From positions 4,182,501 to 4,246,500 of the forward strand of contig NZ_CP072801.1 of the NCBI RefSeq assembly GCF_017901135.1: a stretch of DNA of 64,000 bases. Reading direction: 5' to 3'. This document shows, one piece after another, positions 1-8,273 of this stretch (the first letter of the stretch is position 1; each line of letters opens with the position of its first letter). This DNA comes from Thiothrix litoralis (GTDB lineage Bacteria; Pseudomonadota; Gammaproteobacteria; Thiotrichales; Thiotrichaceae). The notes below the pieces were generated by a model. That model worked only from the letters and a program-made list of their open reading frames with translations. It was not told the origin of the DNA and ran no database searches. Both the position numbers and the translations under genes were made by a program.

Positions 1-1
1 T

Positions 2-640
2 GCGCTGTTTTTGCTGATGGCGATGGGGGCGTTGATGTGGGAAGCCTTTGGGCGGCTAGGCAGTCAGGCTGTCCCGGATGGTTATACCGTTATGTGGGTA
101 GCGGGCGTGGGGGTTATGGTGAATACCTTGACGGCCTTGCTGTTCATGCGTGGGCAGTCGCATGACCTGAATATCCGGGGTGCTTTCCTGCACATGGCGG
201 CCGATGCGCTGATTTCAGCCGGTGTGGTGGTGTCGGGCGCATTGGCGTTGTGGTTTGGTTGGGGGTGGTTGGATCCGGTGGTCAGTTTGGTGATTGCTGT
301 CGTGATTGTGGTGGGAACATGGGGCTTGTTCCGCCAGTCACTGCACTTGTTGTTTGATGGCGTGCCGCACACGGTCAGTTTGCCGGATGTTCACGCCTAC
401 TTGGCGGCATTGCCGGGGGTGGAACAGGTGCATGACTTGCATATCTGGGCGTTGGGGACTTCAGAAGTGGCATTGACGGCACATTTGTTGATTCCCGCCG
501 GGTGTCCGGGGGATGCGTTTTTGGTGGATTTGGCTACTACGCTGCGGCAGAAGTTTGGCATCCATCACCCGACCATCCAGATTGAAACCTTACCGGCGGA
601 ATGCGGCTGTCACCAACATTTTTTGTCCGGTGACGTGTAA
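2..640 (+). CDS. Cation diffusion facilitator transporter, 5' end missing
   Basis: This is the C-terminal 212 residues of a CDF-family metal/proton antiporter (CzcD/ZitB-like); the reading frame is open to the window edge, so the start lies outside. Hydrophobic membrane segments are followed by a cytoplasmic tail. The HMAAD motif near residue 60 fits the HxxxD metal site of the fifth helix. The HDLHIW motif in the tail is typical of the CDF C-terminal domain. Members export Zn, Cd, Co or Fe across the inner membrane; the metal cannot be told from this fragment. The last residues are rich in Cys and His (CGCHQH), which may add a metal site. Confidence 0.88.
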   Translation, partial: ALFLLMAMGALMWEAFGRLGSQAVPDGYTVMWVAGVGVMVNTLTALLFMRGQSHDLNIRGAFLHMAADALISAGVVVSGALALWFGWGWLDPVVSLVIAVVIVVGTWGLFRQSLHLLFDGVPHTVSLPDVHAYLAALPGVEQVHDLHIWALGTSEVALTAHLLIPAGCPGDAFLVDLATTLRQKFGIHHPTIQIETLPAECGCHQHFLSGDV

Positions 641-733
641 TCCATTCGCCTCCTAAGTCAGGGCTAAGTTTCGACGGTTAAGCTCCTTGTCTATCCATTA
701 CCGGATAGTTAAACCAATAAAAGGAGCCTGCCA

Positions 734-1516
734 ATGAACGCTATAACGGCCAATTCGGCGCTGATCAAAGTGCCGATTATTATCACCCTGTATTTCTGGG
801 TCATCAAAATTCTCGCCACCACCGTCGGTGAAACCGGCGCGGATTTCCTGATTTTTAACCTGAACTGGGGGCTGCCCCTTACCTCTGCGCTGATGAGCGT
901 GGTGCTGGTGGGGTTTCTGTTTGCGCAGGTGAAAACCAAAACCTATACGCCGTGGCTGTACTGGCTGACGGTGGTCATGGTGAGCATTGTGGGTACACTG
1001 ATTACCGATAACCTGACGGATAACCTTGGTGTGCCGTTAACGGTTTCTACCGCTGCTTTCAGTGCGGTGCTGGCGGTGACATTCTGGCTGTGGCATAAAA
1101 GTGAAGGTTCGCTTTCCATCCACAGTATCTACACCGCTAAACGTGAGTTGTTTTACTGGGCAGCAATCCTGTTTACTTTCGCATTGGGTACGGCGGCGGG
1201 CGACTTGCTGGCGGAATCCGTGGGGCTGGGTTACGCCATTTCTGCGTTGGCGTTTGGTGCGGTGATTGCGGTGATTACCATCGGCTTTTATGCCTTTAAA
1301 CTCAATGGGATTCTGGCTTTCTGGCTGGCTTATATCATTACCCGCCCGTTGGGGGCTTCGATCGGTGACTTGCTGTCGCAGAATGTGGGCAACGGTGGTC
1401 TGGGTTTGGGAACAATGGGAACCAGCGCGGTGTTTCTGGTGGCTATCGTGGGGTTGGTTTCTTACCTGACCCTGAGCCGTGTGGATGCGCCGAAAGCTGT
1501 TGAAGGAGCTGTGTAA
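734..1516 (+). CDS. COG4705-type membrane protein with four internal repeats (copy 1)
   Basis: A 260-residue polytopic inner-membrane protein of the COG4705 type, function unknown. It has four similar blocks, each with a Gly-Thr/Glu-x-x-x-Asp core: VGETGADF, VGTLITD, LGTAAGD, LGASIGD. This suggests internal duplication and a channel or transporter built from repeats. A good Shine-Dalgarno (AAAGGAG) lies seven bases before the ATG. It is the first gene of an apparent operon with a paralogue (two bases downstream) and a response regulator/histidine kinase pair, so it is probably a target or partner of that two-component system. No substrate can be assigned. Confidence 0.75.
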   Translation: MNAITANSALIKVPIIITLYFWVIKILATTVGETGADFLIFNLNWGLPLTSALMSVVLVGFLFAQVKTKTYTPWLYWLTVVMVSIVGTLITDNLTDNLGVPLTVSTAAFSAVLAVTFWLWHKSEGSLSIHSIYTAKRELFYWAAILFTFALGTAAGDLLAESVGLGYAISALAFGAVIAVITIGFYAFKLNGILAFWLAYIITRPLGASIGDLLSQNVGNGGLGLGTMGTSAVFLVAIVGLVSYLTLSRVDAPKAVEGAV

Positions 1517-1518
1517 GG

Positions 1519-2328
1519 ATGAATACGAATACAACGACGATAGATACTGGTGTTAAGTCCAGCGCAATGGGGGCGCTGGTTAACCGTGTACCGCACATTA
1601 TCCTGCTGTACTGGGTGATCAAGATTGCTTCGACTACGCTGGGTGAAACCGGGGCAGACATGGTTTCCATGACCTACAACTTCGGGTATGGAACCACCAT
1701 CCTGATGTTCATGGGGCTGTTTCTGGTTTTTCTGGGCATCAAACTGGCGATCAAACGCTATGAGCCAGTGACGTACTGGCTGACCTTTACCGCAACTGCC
1801 ATTGCCGGGACGGCGATTTCCGATTACATCGACCGCACCTTGGGACTGGGTTATGCAGCAGGTTCTGCTTTGCTGGTCACGCTGTTACTGATCGTGTTGT
1901 TGGCGTGGTACGTGCGGGAAAAATCCATCAATGTGGAAGTTATTACCAGCACACCATCGGAAGTGTTTTACTGGCTGGCGTTCTTGATTGCCAATACGCT
2001 GGGGACAGCGGCAGGTGATTTCTTGGCCGATAATATGGCGTTGGGTTTTGCTACCAGCGCTGCGTTGATTACGGGTGTGCTGGTGGCGATTGCTTTGCTG
2101 CACTTCTATACCAAAGTCTCCGGGACTTTGCTGTTCTGGCTGGCGTTTGTATTGACCCGTCCGTTTGGGGCAACTTTTGGCGACTGGTTGACTAAAACGC
2201 ATGAGAAAGGCGGCCTTGATCTGGGTACAGTGGGGGCATCGCTGTTTTTTGCCGTCATCCTGATTGCGGCGATTTACCGCGAAACGTGGGTGGAAAAGTC
2301 TGGCAAAGCCATCTCCGAACTGGATTGA
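1519..2328 (+). CDS. COG4705-type membrane protein with four internal repeats (copy 2)
   Basis: A 269-residue paralogue of the preceding gene with the same four-repeat plan (LGETGADM, AGTAISD, LGTAAGD, FGATFGD) and the same pattern of membrane segments. It starts two bases after the stop of copy 1, with GAAGGAG just upstream, so the two are translationally close. Tandem duplication followed by divergence is the simplest history; the pair may form a heteromer. The stop is 15 bases before the response-regulator start. The function of the family is not established. Confidence 0.75.
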   Translation: MNTNTTTIDTGVKSSAMGALVNRVPHIILLYWVIKIASTTLGETGADMVSMTYNFGYGTTILMFMGLFLVFLGIKLAIKRYEPVTYWLTFTATAIAGTAISDYIDRTLGLGYAAGSALLVTLLLIVLLAWYVREKSINVEVITSTPSEVFYWLAFLIANTLGTAAGDFLADNMALGFATSAALITGVLVAIALLHFYTKVSGTLLFWLAFVLTRPFGATFGDWLTKTHEKGGLDLGTVGASLFFAVILIAAIYRETWVEKSGKAISELD

Positions 2329-2343
2329 TATAGGACAGGAACC

Positions 2344-3006
2344 ATGCGACTGTTGCTGGCGGAAGATGACCGGCTGATCGGCACAGCCATTCAGCAAGCC
2401 CTGAAAGATGCGGCTTACGCGCTCGATTGGGTGCTGGATGGTGAATCCGCGCTGAGTGCCATCAGAACACACAGCTACGATTTGTTGCTGCTTGATCTCG
2501 GCTTGCCGCGTAAGGATGGCGTGGCAGTCCTCCAGCACTTGCGGCAAAGCCAGCAAATCTTGCCCGTCATTATCATTACCGCCCGCGATTCGTTGGAAGA
2601 CCGGGTACAAGGGCTGGATTTGGGGGCGGATGATTACCTCGTTAAGCCTTTTGCCATCAATGAATTGCTGGCGCGTATTCGTGCCGTCTCCCGGCGTCAT
2701 CAAGGCTCGGGTCATCCGCTTCTCGGCAATGGTATCCTCGAACTCGATCCGCTAACCCATACGGTCACGCGGGGGGAAACCAGCACCACGCTGTCCGCCC
2801 GCGAATTCGCTTTGTTGCAAGCGTTACTGGTACGCCCCGGCACGATCCTTTCCCGCGCTGAACTGGAAGACCGTATCTACGGCTGGAATGAGGAAGTGGA
2901 AAGCAATGCGGTCGAATTCATCATCCACTCCCTGCGTAAAAAGCTGGGCAGTGATGCCATCAAGAATGTACGGGGTGTGGGATGGATGGTCGTCAAAGGA
3001 AACTGA
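2344..3006 (+). CDS. OmpR-family response regulator
   Basis: A 220-residue DNA-binding response regulator of the QseB/PmrA type. The N-terminal receiver domain shows the acidic pair (EDD near residue 7), the phospho-acceptor Asp in LLLLDLGLP and the conserved Lys in DDYLVKPF. The C-terminal half is a winged-helix Trans_reg_C domain ending in a typical RGVGW block. The AGGACAGGAACC stretch before the ATG gives a weak Shine-Dalgarno. It follows the two COG4705 genes and overlaps the histidine kinase by 25 bases, so it is co-transcribed and its kinase partner is clear. Confidence 0.93.
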   Translation: MRLLLAEDDRLIGTAIQQALKDAAYALDWVLDGESALSAIRTHSYDLLLLDLGLPRKDGVAVLQHLRQSQQILPVIIITARDSLEDRVQGLDLGADDYLVKPFAINELLARIRAVSRRHQGSGHPLLGNGILELDPLTHTVTRGETSTTLSAREFALLQALLVRPGTILSRAELEDRIYGWNEEVESNAVEFIIHSLRKKLGSDAIKNVRGVGWMVVKGN

Positions 3007-4295
3007 ACCGTTCGCTCCAGCAAAATCTGAACCGCTGGATATTGTCGGCGGTGCTGGTATTTTCCCTGCTGGCGGGGGGCATATCCGGTTGGATAGCTTT
3101 TAATGAAGCCCGCGAATGGCAGGATTCCTTATTGCAACAAGTGGGGGCGCTGGTTGCTACCCAGTCTGGTGATAGGAATTTACCCGCTGATTTTGACCCG
3201 GAAGATACCCTCGTATTGCAACGTTTGGGGGAAAAGTCTGTAAACAGCTTGCCCCTTGCCACCGATCTGGGGGATGGTTTGCACACCCTGGAGGTGCAGG
3301 GAACAGGCTGGCGAGTGTTGGTTTACGGCGGACATTTTGCGGTCAGCCAGCAAACGGAAGTGCGCGACGAAGTAGCTTGGGATAGCAGTTTACGCACTTT
3401 TCTGCCCATCTTGCTATTGGCTCCCATCCTGATGGCGGTGGTTAGTTTTGCGGTTAATCGCAGTTTCATGCCGGTGCGTGCTCTCGCTAGCGTGGTTGAC
3501 CGGCGCGACGAAAACCGGTTGGATGCCTTGCCGGACAAGCGCGTTCCGCAGGAATTGCAGCCTTTTATCAATTCCCTCAATCGCCTGCTGGCACGGCTGC
3601 GCCAAGCGATTGCCCAGCAACAGCGTTTTGTCGCCGATGCCGCGCATGAGTTACGTACTCCGGTAACAGCCATTTCCCTGCTGACCGAAAACCTTGCCAA
3701 TGCGACCACGCTGGCAGAGTCTCGCGAGCGGCTTGCCCCGGTGCAGGAAGGGCTGGAACGGATGCGTACTCTGGTCACGCATTTGCTCGACCTCGCCCGT
3801 GTACAGGGGGAAAATCAGGCTGCGTTACAACCCGTCGATTTTCAGCAAATCGTGCAGGCAGCTATCGGCGAGTCATACCCGCTGGCGGAAGCCAAATCCC
3901 TTGATCTGGGAATGCTGCGCAACGAGCCAGCCACGTTGTTGGATGTGGCAAGCAATCTCAGTATCTTGGTGCGTAATGCGCTGGAAAACGCGATCCGCTA
4001 CACCCCCGCAGGCGGTCAGGTGGATGTTAGCCTGTTTGTGGAAAACGGGCAGGCAGTGTTGCTAGTGGAAGATAGCGGCTGTGGCATCCCCGAAGCCGAG
4101 CTGCAACAGGTTTTCGAGCCATTCTACCGGGTGGGTGTCAGCACCGAGCCGGGGAATGGGCTGGGGCTGGCGATCAGTCAGGAAATAGCCAAACGGCTGG
4201 GGGGGAATATTACCTTATCCAATCGCCCGCAGGGTGGGCTGGTGTTTGGTTATCGTCAACCCACTAGCCTATCATTTACCGTTTTGTTGCGGTGA
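2982..4295 (+). CDS. Sensor histidine kinase (QseC-like architecture)
   Basis: A 437-residue membrane histidine kinase. Residues about 18-38 and 138-158 are membrane segments flanking a short periplasmic sensor. The HisKA H-box is AAHELRTPVTA. The ATPase domain shows the N-box (NALENAIRYTP), G1 (DSGCGIPE), the F-box (FEPFYRV) and G2 (GNGLGLAIS). The start overlaps the end of the response regulator by 25 bases, typical of a coupled pair. The last 24 bases overlap the 3' end of the oppositely oriented cytochrome gene. The signal is unknown. Confidence 0.92.
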   Translation: MDGRQRKLNRSLQQNLNRWILSAVLVFSLLAGGISGWIAFNEAREWQDSLLQQVGALVATQSGDRNLPADFDPEDTLVLQRLGEKSVNSLPLATDLGDGLHTLEVQGTGWRVLVYGGHFAVSQQTEVRDEVAWDSSLRTFLPILLLAPILMAVVSFAVNRSFMPVRALASVVDRRDENRLDALPDKRVPQELQPFINSLNRLLARLRQAIAQQQRFVADAAHELRTPVTAISLLTENLANATTLAESRERLAPVQEGLERMRTLVTHLLDLARVQGENQAALQPVDFQQIVQAAIGESYPLAEAKSLDLGMLRNEPATLLDVASNLSILVRNALENAIRYTPAGGQVDVSLFVENGQAVLLVEDSGCGIPEAELQQVFEPFYRVGVSTEPGNGLGLAISQEIAKRLGGNITLSNRPQGGLVFGYRQPTSLSFTVLLR

Positions 4296-4934
4296 AACCC
4301 AACCTTCTTCCAACGTACTCAACATGTACTCGGTCATCATTTTGAATTCTTCCGTGGAAAGGCTGTTGCTGCCGCCGTGCGCATACATGTGGCCTTTGCC
4401 ATCAATCACGGTTTTCACCAAGGCGTCGATGCCCTTGTCTTTGCGTGTTGCCCACGCTTCAGCGTTGCCCAGTTGGGGAGCGCCCAAGTCGCCATAATCG
4501 TGGCACTTGAAACAAGCCTGTTCATACAGCTTGCGCCCATGCATCAAGCGCAGATGCTGTGCTTTATCCGCCTCACTGGCAGAGCCAATCTGCGCTTGGG
4601 TTGATGCATCGGTCACTGTACTGGTCAGGTAACGGATCATGCTTTTGAGTTGCCACTCTGACCAGATGGGGCTAATGCCTTTTGAATACATGTGATTGGG
4701 GCCATCAATGATGGATGTGTAGAGCGTATCTTCACCCAGCGGTAACAACTTTGCCCAATCACCCTTTTCACCGGGGCGAGGAGCATGACCAAGCCCCCGG
4801 TCGTGGCACATAAAGCAATAGGTTTCATACAGGGTTTTCCCGGCGGCTGGGTCAATCGGTTTATCTTCTGCGCTAGCATTCCATGACGCGAAACACAGGG
4901 TGGAAAATACGACGGAAACAATCAACTTTTTCAT
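4272..4934 (-). CDS. Dihaem c-type cytochrome, periplasmic
   Basis: A 220-residue secreted protein with a cleavable signal peptide (residues 1 to about 22, ending in ASA) and two cytochrome c domains. The haem motifs are CFMCH in the first half and CFKCH in the second, so two covalent haems are expected. The two halves resemble cytochrome c4/c5-type class I domains, with candidate distal Met residues in each. It is transcribed alone and converges on the histidine kinase, sharing its last 24 bases with that gene. Likely a periplasmic electron carrier; its partner is not evident from the neighbours. Confidence 0.88.
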   Translation of the reverse strand: MKKLIVSVVFSTLCFASWNASAEDKPIDPAAGKTLYETYCFMCHDRGLGHAPRPGEKGDWAKLLPLGEDTLYTSIIDGPNHMYSKGISPIWSEWQLKSMIRYLTSTVTDASTQAQIGSASEADKAQHLRLMHGRKLYEQACFKCHDYGDLGAPQLGNAEAWATRKDKGIDALVKTVIDGKGHMYAHGGSNSLSTEEFKMMTEYMLSTLEEGWVSPQQNGK

Positions 4935-4968
4935 ATAGTTACTCCTTGGTAGGTAAGTGTTATTTAAT

Positions 4969-4999
4969 ACACTAAAAATCCTTACTTTGAGTTTAGTGT
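4969..4999. promoter_or_regulatory. Inverted repeat upstream of dihaem cytochrome gene
   Basis: ACACTAAA and TTTAGTGT form a perfect 8-bp inverted repeat separated by 15 bases, 35-65 bases upstream of the cytochrome ATG. The region is AT-rich and likely carries the promoter. It may be an operator; no regulator can be named. Confidence 0.35.
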
Positions 5000-5135
5000 T
5001 CTTCCCTTGGAAAAAAAGTTGTTATTGATGTAATCCTTGCTTTTATCAATATTTTAGCTTGAAATTGCAACGGCAGGGTATTAAGACCAATAGACTTGCC
5101 TGTAAGATGACAGGTAAACAACTGGAGAACCCCCC

Positions 5136-6215
5136 ATGAATACACCACCCAATACACCGACTTCCCGCTTGCAGCAGGCAGGCGTCAGCCTGTGGCTGGA
5201 CAATATCACCCGCACTTTGTTGGATGACGGCACGCTGCAAGGTTACATTGATGAGTACAACGTCACTGGCCTGACGTCCAACCCCAGCATTTTTGACCAA
5301 GCGATTGACAGCGGCGCTTACGATGCAGCCATTCAGCACAAGCTGGCGGCTGGCAAATCTGGCGAGGCGTTGTTTTTTGAATTGGCGATGGAAGATTTGC
5401 GTCGAGCGGCTGATCTGTTCAAGCCGGAGCATGAACGTAGCAAAGGGCTGGATGGTTGGGTATCACTAGAGGTTTCACCGCTGCTGGCTTACGACACTGC
5501 CAGCACTTTGGCAGAAGCACAACGCCTGTATGCAGAGGCCGATCGTGCCAACCTGTTCATCAAGATTCCGGGAACCAAGGAAGGTTTACCCGCGATTGAA
5601 GAAGCTACGTTTGCCGGGGTTCCGGTCAATGTGACCCTGCTGTTTTCGATGGAACAGTATCTGGCGGCGGCGGAGGCGTGGTTACGCGGGGTTGAGCGGC
5701 GTATGGCGGCTGGTTTGAACCCGGATGTGCGCTCGGTGGCGTCTGTTTTTATCAGCCGTTGGGACAAGGCCGTTGCGGGTAAAGTGCCTGACACCTTGAA
5801 CAACCAACTGGGGGTGGCGATTGGTAAGCGTACTTATCAGGTTTACCGGGAATTTCTGGGCAGCAAACGTTTTACCGCCGTCCAGCAAGCGGGTGTCCAA
5901 CCCCAGCGCCTGTTGTGGGCGAGTACTGGAACCAAAGACCCGGTGCTGCCTGCTTCTTTCTATATTGATAGCCTGATTGCCCCTGACACCATTAACACCA
6001 TACCGGAGAAAACCTTGCTGGCTTACCGCGAGCATGGGGCAGGTGGAATGCCGTTATCCCCGGATGGGGGCGATGCAAACAGCATCCTCGCGGCGTTTGC
6101 ACAGGCTGGGGTCGACTACCACGCGTTAGCCGACAAGCTGCAACAGGATGGGGCGGCAGCCTTTGTGGAGTCTTGGCATAAGTTGTTGGCGACGATTGCC
6201 TCCAAGAGCGAATAG
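5136..6215 (+). CDS. tal: Transaldolase
   Basis: A 359-residue transaldolase of the longer type often seen in cyanobacteria and chemolithotrophs. It transfers dihydroxyacetone units between sedoheptulose-7-phosphate and glyceraldehyde-3-phosphate in the non-oxidative pentose phosphate pathway. The N-terminal block TGLTSNPSIFDQAI and the Schiff-base lysine block FIKIPGTKEG are family signatures. A GGAG Shine-Dalgarno precedes the ATG. It is monocistronic in appearance: the cytochrome gene upstream is divergent and an IS-disrupted locus lies downstream on the other strand. Confidence 0.95.
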   Translation: MNTPPNTPTSRLQQAGVSLWLDNITRTLLDDGTLQGYIDEYNVTGLTSNPSIFDQAIDSGAYDAAIQHKLAAGKSGEALFFELAMEDLRRAADLFKPEHERSKGLDGWVSLEVSPLLAYDTASTLAEAQRLYAEADRANLFIKIPGTKEGLPAIEEATFAGVPVNVTLLFSMEQYLAAAEAWLRGVERRMAAGLNPDVRSVASVFISRWDKAVAGKVPDTLNNQLGVAIGKRTYQVYREFLGSKRFTAVQQAGVQPQRLLWASTGTKDPVLPASFYIDSLIAPDTINTIPEKTLLAYREHGAGGMPLSPDGGDANSILAAFAQAGVDYHALADKLQQDGAAAFVESWHKLLATIASKSE

Positions 6216-6242
6216 GCAGAGTAGCCTGTGTTATCTGATAAT

Positions 6243-6271
6243 GGGGAGCATGGCGCATGAGGGTGCTCCCC
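6243..6271 (+). terminator. Hairpin downstream of transaldolase, possible terminator
   Basis: GGGGAGCA and TGCTCCCC form a perfect 8-bp stem with a 13-base loop, 28 bases after the tal stop. There is no clear U-tract, so it may only be a weak terminator or an RNA-stabilising hairpin. Confidence 0.4.
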
Positions 6272-6323
6272 AGAGAGAGTAAGGGGCGATAGGTGCAACG
6301 GCTGGTTTTGCTGCATCTAACAC

Positions 6324-6511
6324 TCACTTCCAACCTTGAAGCCATTTCTCGTCATTTTTTAGTTCTTGCCATTCGATTGGCTCTGAGCGTTTAGAGATGA
6401 TCGCCTCTATTAGGCAGTGAATCACCTCTTCGTCTTCGTCGAAATCAAGTTCTGTGATCAGAAAATGCTTTTCTCTGTTAAGGGGGGTAACCGCAGTCCA
6501 TTTGCTATTAA
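6324..6511 (-). pseudogene. TIGR02450-type small Trp-rich protein, 3' portion, split by IS605-type element
   Basis: The C-terminal 62 codons of a small Trp-rich protein family (TIGR02450/DUF2389), recognised by NSKWTAVTP, EKHFL and the ending WLQGWK. The 5' end is missing here. It lies at 8125-8176 on the other side of the insertion element, and joining the two gives an uninterrupted 79-codon frame with the family's usual N-P-K-K-L-L-N-S-K-W core. A residual ATG lies in the IS end at 6518-6516, so a shortened 64-residue product could still be made. Family function is unknown. Confidence 0.82.
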
Positions 6512-6521
6512 TTGACATCCT

Positions 6522-6542
6522 CCCCACGGCTAAAGCCGGGGG
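6522..6542 (-). repeat. Right-end hairpin of the IS605-type element
   Basis: On the minus strand CCCC-CGGC, loop TTTA, GCCG-T-GGGG forms an imperfect hairpin with one bulged T, the usual recognition structure for the Y1 transposase. It overlaps the last codons of tnpB. In this family the transcript of this end also forms the omega-RNA scaffold of TnpB, whose guide would be the flank next to 6512. Confidence 0.75.
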
Positions 6543-7630
6543 ATTCCTCCTGCGAGACGGCAATGTCCTGCCGTGAGAATGTTCCGGGCTGCATTGACAT
6601 CTCTGTCGTGCAGCTCCCCACAGTCGGGGCATGTCCATTCTCTTATTCCAAGTCCTGCTCTACCTTTCGGACTGTTGACGGAAATGCTTCCGCAACACGA
6701 ACAGGCTTGGGTACTGTACGCTTCGTTGACTTCGAGAAACACGCCTTGCATCGCTTTCGATTTTGCATCAAGTTGTGTTTTCAGCATTGACCACCCGGCA
6801 TCCAATACAGACTTAGCCATATTGGTTTTGACGAGTGCCTTGCTGCTGACGTTGCCGACAACGATTAATGAATTTTCACGCACCAGCTTGGTGGTGAACT
6901 TGTGCAGGTGGTCAGCCCTGCGGTTTTTAACCTTAGCGTGAATAGCCTTGACGCGCTTCTTTTTGTTAGCGCGTTGAGCTACTGCCAGTTGCTTTTCAGC
7001 GTTGCGGTAGAACGGCTTTGATTCCAGTTTTAAACCGTTGCTACAAGTGGCAGTGTCTTTCAGACCAAGATCAATCCCGACTTCACCGCGCCCTGCGACT
7101 TCAACAACGGGAACTTGCACCACGACATTGAAGTACCAGCGTCCACGGGAATCCTCGGTGAAAGAGCCAGACCTGAAAGCGTATTGTGACAAGCCGTAAC
7201 TGTCCCACACTTTGAAAAAATGTTTGTTGTAACGGACTTGTCCGTCCTTCCACACAGCAGCACCTGATTTGAAAGGAATCCAGCCCAGTGAACGACGGCT
7301 ACCGCCAGACACACGCCAGCGTAGCTTGTCCGTCTTGAATTGCTTGCGGGCTTTAGCGTGGGTGGCAATGACTTCTTGAATGGTTTGCGAGTGCAATGTG
7401 AAGCCCCGTTCGCCATTGAAACCCTTCATGACCTTTTGCAGATCGAATGCCGTGAAGTGGTTACGAATCCAACCAACACCCGGAACAGGAACATAGCTGT
7501 AGTCTGCGGTGGTTGCATTAGCTTCATTCCAAACTTGGTTACACTCGAATGCCCACTGCTTTAGGACAGCAGCGTGCTTGTCCTTGACGCGGACTTTGAG
7601 TGTTTTCAGGATGGTGGCTTCGGCTTCCAA
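6530..7630 (-). CDS. tnpB: TnpB RNA-guided nuclease homologue, RuvC-II Glu replaced
   Basis: A 366-residue TnpB (OrfB_IS605/OrfB_Zn_ribbon). The RuvC-I Asp is in VGIDLGLKD, the zinc ribbon is CSCC...CPDC, and the RuvC-III Asp is in HDRDVNAARNI. At the usual RuvC-II position the block reads VVGNVSSKALV, where canonical members have Glu (IEDLN-type). A possible substitute Glu lies in FLEVNEAYST just before the ribbon. Family role: omega-RNA-guided cleavage of the donor joint to help retain the element. The start is a TTG directly after the tnpA stop, with an AGAAGGG Shine-Dalgarno. Confidence 0.9.
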   Translation of the reverse strand: MEAEATILKTLKVRVKDKHAAVLKQWAFECNQVWNEANATTADYSYVPVPGVGWIRNHFTAFDLQKVMKGFNGERGFTLHSQTIQEVIATHAKARKQFKTDKLRWRVSGGSRRSLGWIPFKSGAAVWKDGQVRYNKHFFKVWDSYGLSQYAFRSGSFTEDSRGRWYFNVVVQVPVVEVAGRGEVGIDLGLKDTATCSNGLKLESKPFYRNAEKQLAVAQRANKKKRVKAIHAKVKNRRADHLHKFTTKLVRENSLIVVGNVSSKALVKTNMAKSVLDAGWSMLKTQLDAKSKAMQGVFLEVNEAYSTQACSCCGSISVNSPKGRAGLGIREWTCPDCGELHDRDVNAARNILTAGHCRLAGGIPRL

Positions 7631-8023
7631 CTATTTTCCCTTCTGTTGTTCAATGTATTGTTTGATAGTAGCTAACGGTGCGCCACCAACAGTGGCTACA
7701 AAGTAGCTGTTTGTCCATAACGTCGGTAGACGTGTTTTCAGTTCTGGAAAATTACCCCGTAGAACGAAAGAGCTTCTGCCCTTGATCTGTTTCACCAATC
7801 GGTGAATCCCGTATTGAGGGTCAACCGCAACCAAGAGATGGAAGTGATCGCCGCCCCCTTCCATCTCAAGGATGGTGGCGTTGCGTTCTTCACAAACGTC
7901 ACTCACTATTTGCTTGAGAGCCACCTCAATTTCTGATGACAGTACCCTGCGGCGATACTTAGTACACCATACAACGTGGTACTTACAGTCGAAAGCGATG
8001 TTACCATTTGTTTCCATGTGCAA
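7631..8023 (-). CDS. tnpA: IS200/IS605 TnpA transposase (Y1, HUH)
   Basis: A 130-residue single-strand transposase. The HUH metal motif is HFHLL near residue 60 and the catalytic tyrosine is in IKQYIEQQ at the C-terminus. It acts on single-stranded left and right ends of the element, cutting and rejoining without target duplication. The gene appears intact, so the element may be active. It abuts tnpB without a gap. Confidence 0.95.
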   Translation of the reverse strand: MHMETNGNIAFDCKYHVVWCTKYRRRVLSSEIEVALKQIVSDVCEERNATILEMEGGGDHFHLLVAVDPQYGIHRLVKQIKGRSSFVLRGNFPELKTRLPTLWTNSYFVATVGGAPLATIKQYIEQQKGK

Positions 8024-8087
8024 TATTATACAGGCTTAAGCTATCTAGTGCGGCACGTATTTTGTTTTTAGCATAAGACGCTTATAT

Positions 8088-8108
8088 CCCCATGCCTAAA
8101 GGCAGGGG
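8088..8108 (-). repeat. Left-end hairpin of the IS605-type element
   Basis: On the minus strand CCCC-TGCC, loop TTTA, GGCA-T-GGGG folds into a hairpin with the same stem plan and bulged T as the right end. This matches the imperfect palindromes bound by TnpA of this family. Confidence 0.75.
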
Positions 8109-8124
8109 CATTACGCGAATTTTG

Positions 8125-8176
8125 GTAATTTTTTAGGGTTTATTTGGTTCAATGAAATCACCTGATGATTTGTCAT
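8125..8176 (-). pseudogene. 5' portion of the split TIGR02450-type small Trp-rich protein gene
   Basis: ATG at 8176 opens 17 codons reading M-T-N-H-Q-V-I-S-L-N-Q-I-N-P-K-K-L plus one base. N-P-K-K-L is the standard start of the TIGR02450 family. The frame continues across the IS into 6511-6324, with the split codon C+TT becoming Leu. Alone it runs into the IS left end and stops after a few codons (TAA at 8115-8113). Confidence 0.78.
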
Positions 8177-8273
8177 TTTTTCCAGAAGTATCCGCAACTG
8201 TTACAGTTTAAACCATTTTACCAAACGTATAGAACTAATGATCACGTGGGTCTAAACTAGAAGTTCATCATGG

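Larger units (their letters stand above)
6512..8124 (-). mobile_element. IS200/IS605-family insertion sequence (tnpA + tnpB), 1613 bp
   Basis: Complete element: TnpA (HUH/Y1 transposase) followed by TnpB, bounded by subterminal imperfect hairpins at both ends. The ends can be set precisely because the interrupted gene can be rebuilt. On the minus strand the left end follows the tetranucleotide TTAC (8128-8125) and the right end finishes in GGATGTCAA at 6512. Insertion 3' of TTAC without target duplication is the IS608-type rule for this family. Removing the element restores the reading frame of the Trp-rich gene. Confidence 0.9.

Noticed and set aside
1885-2715. 276-codon minus-strand frame opposite COG4705 copy 2 and the response regulator
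   Set aside because: It spans two well-supported genes, has no start signal and no domain-like sequence.
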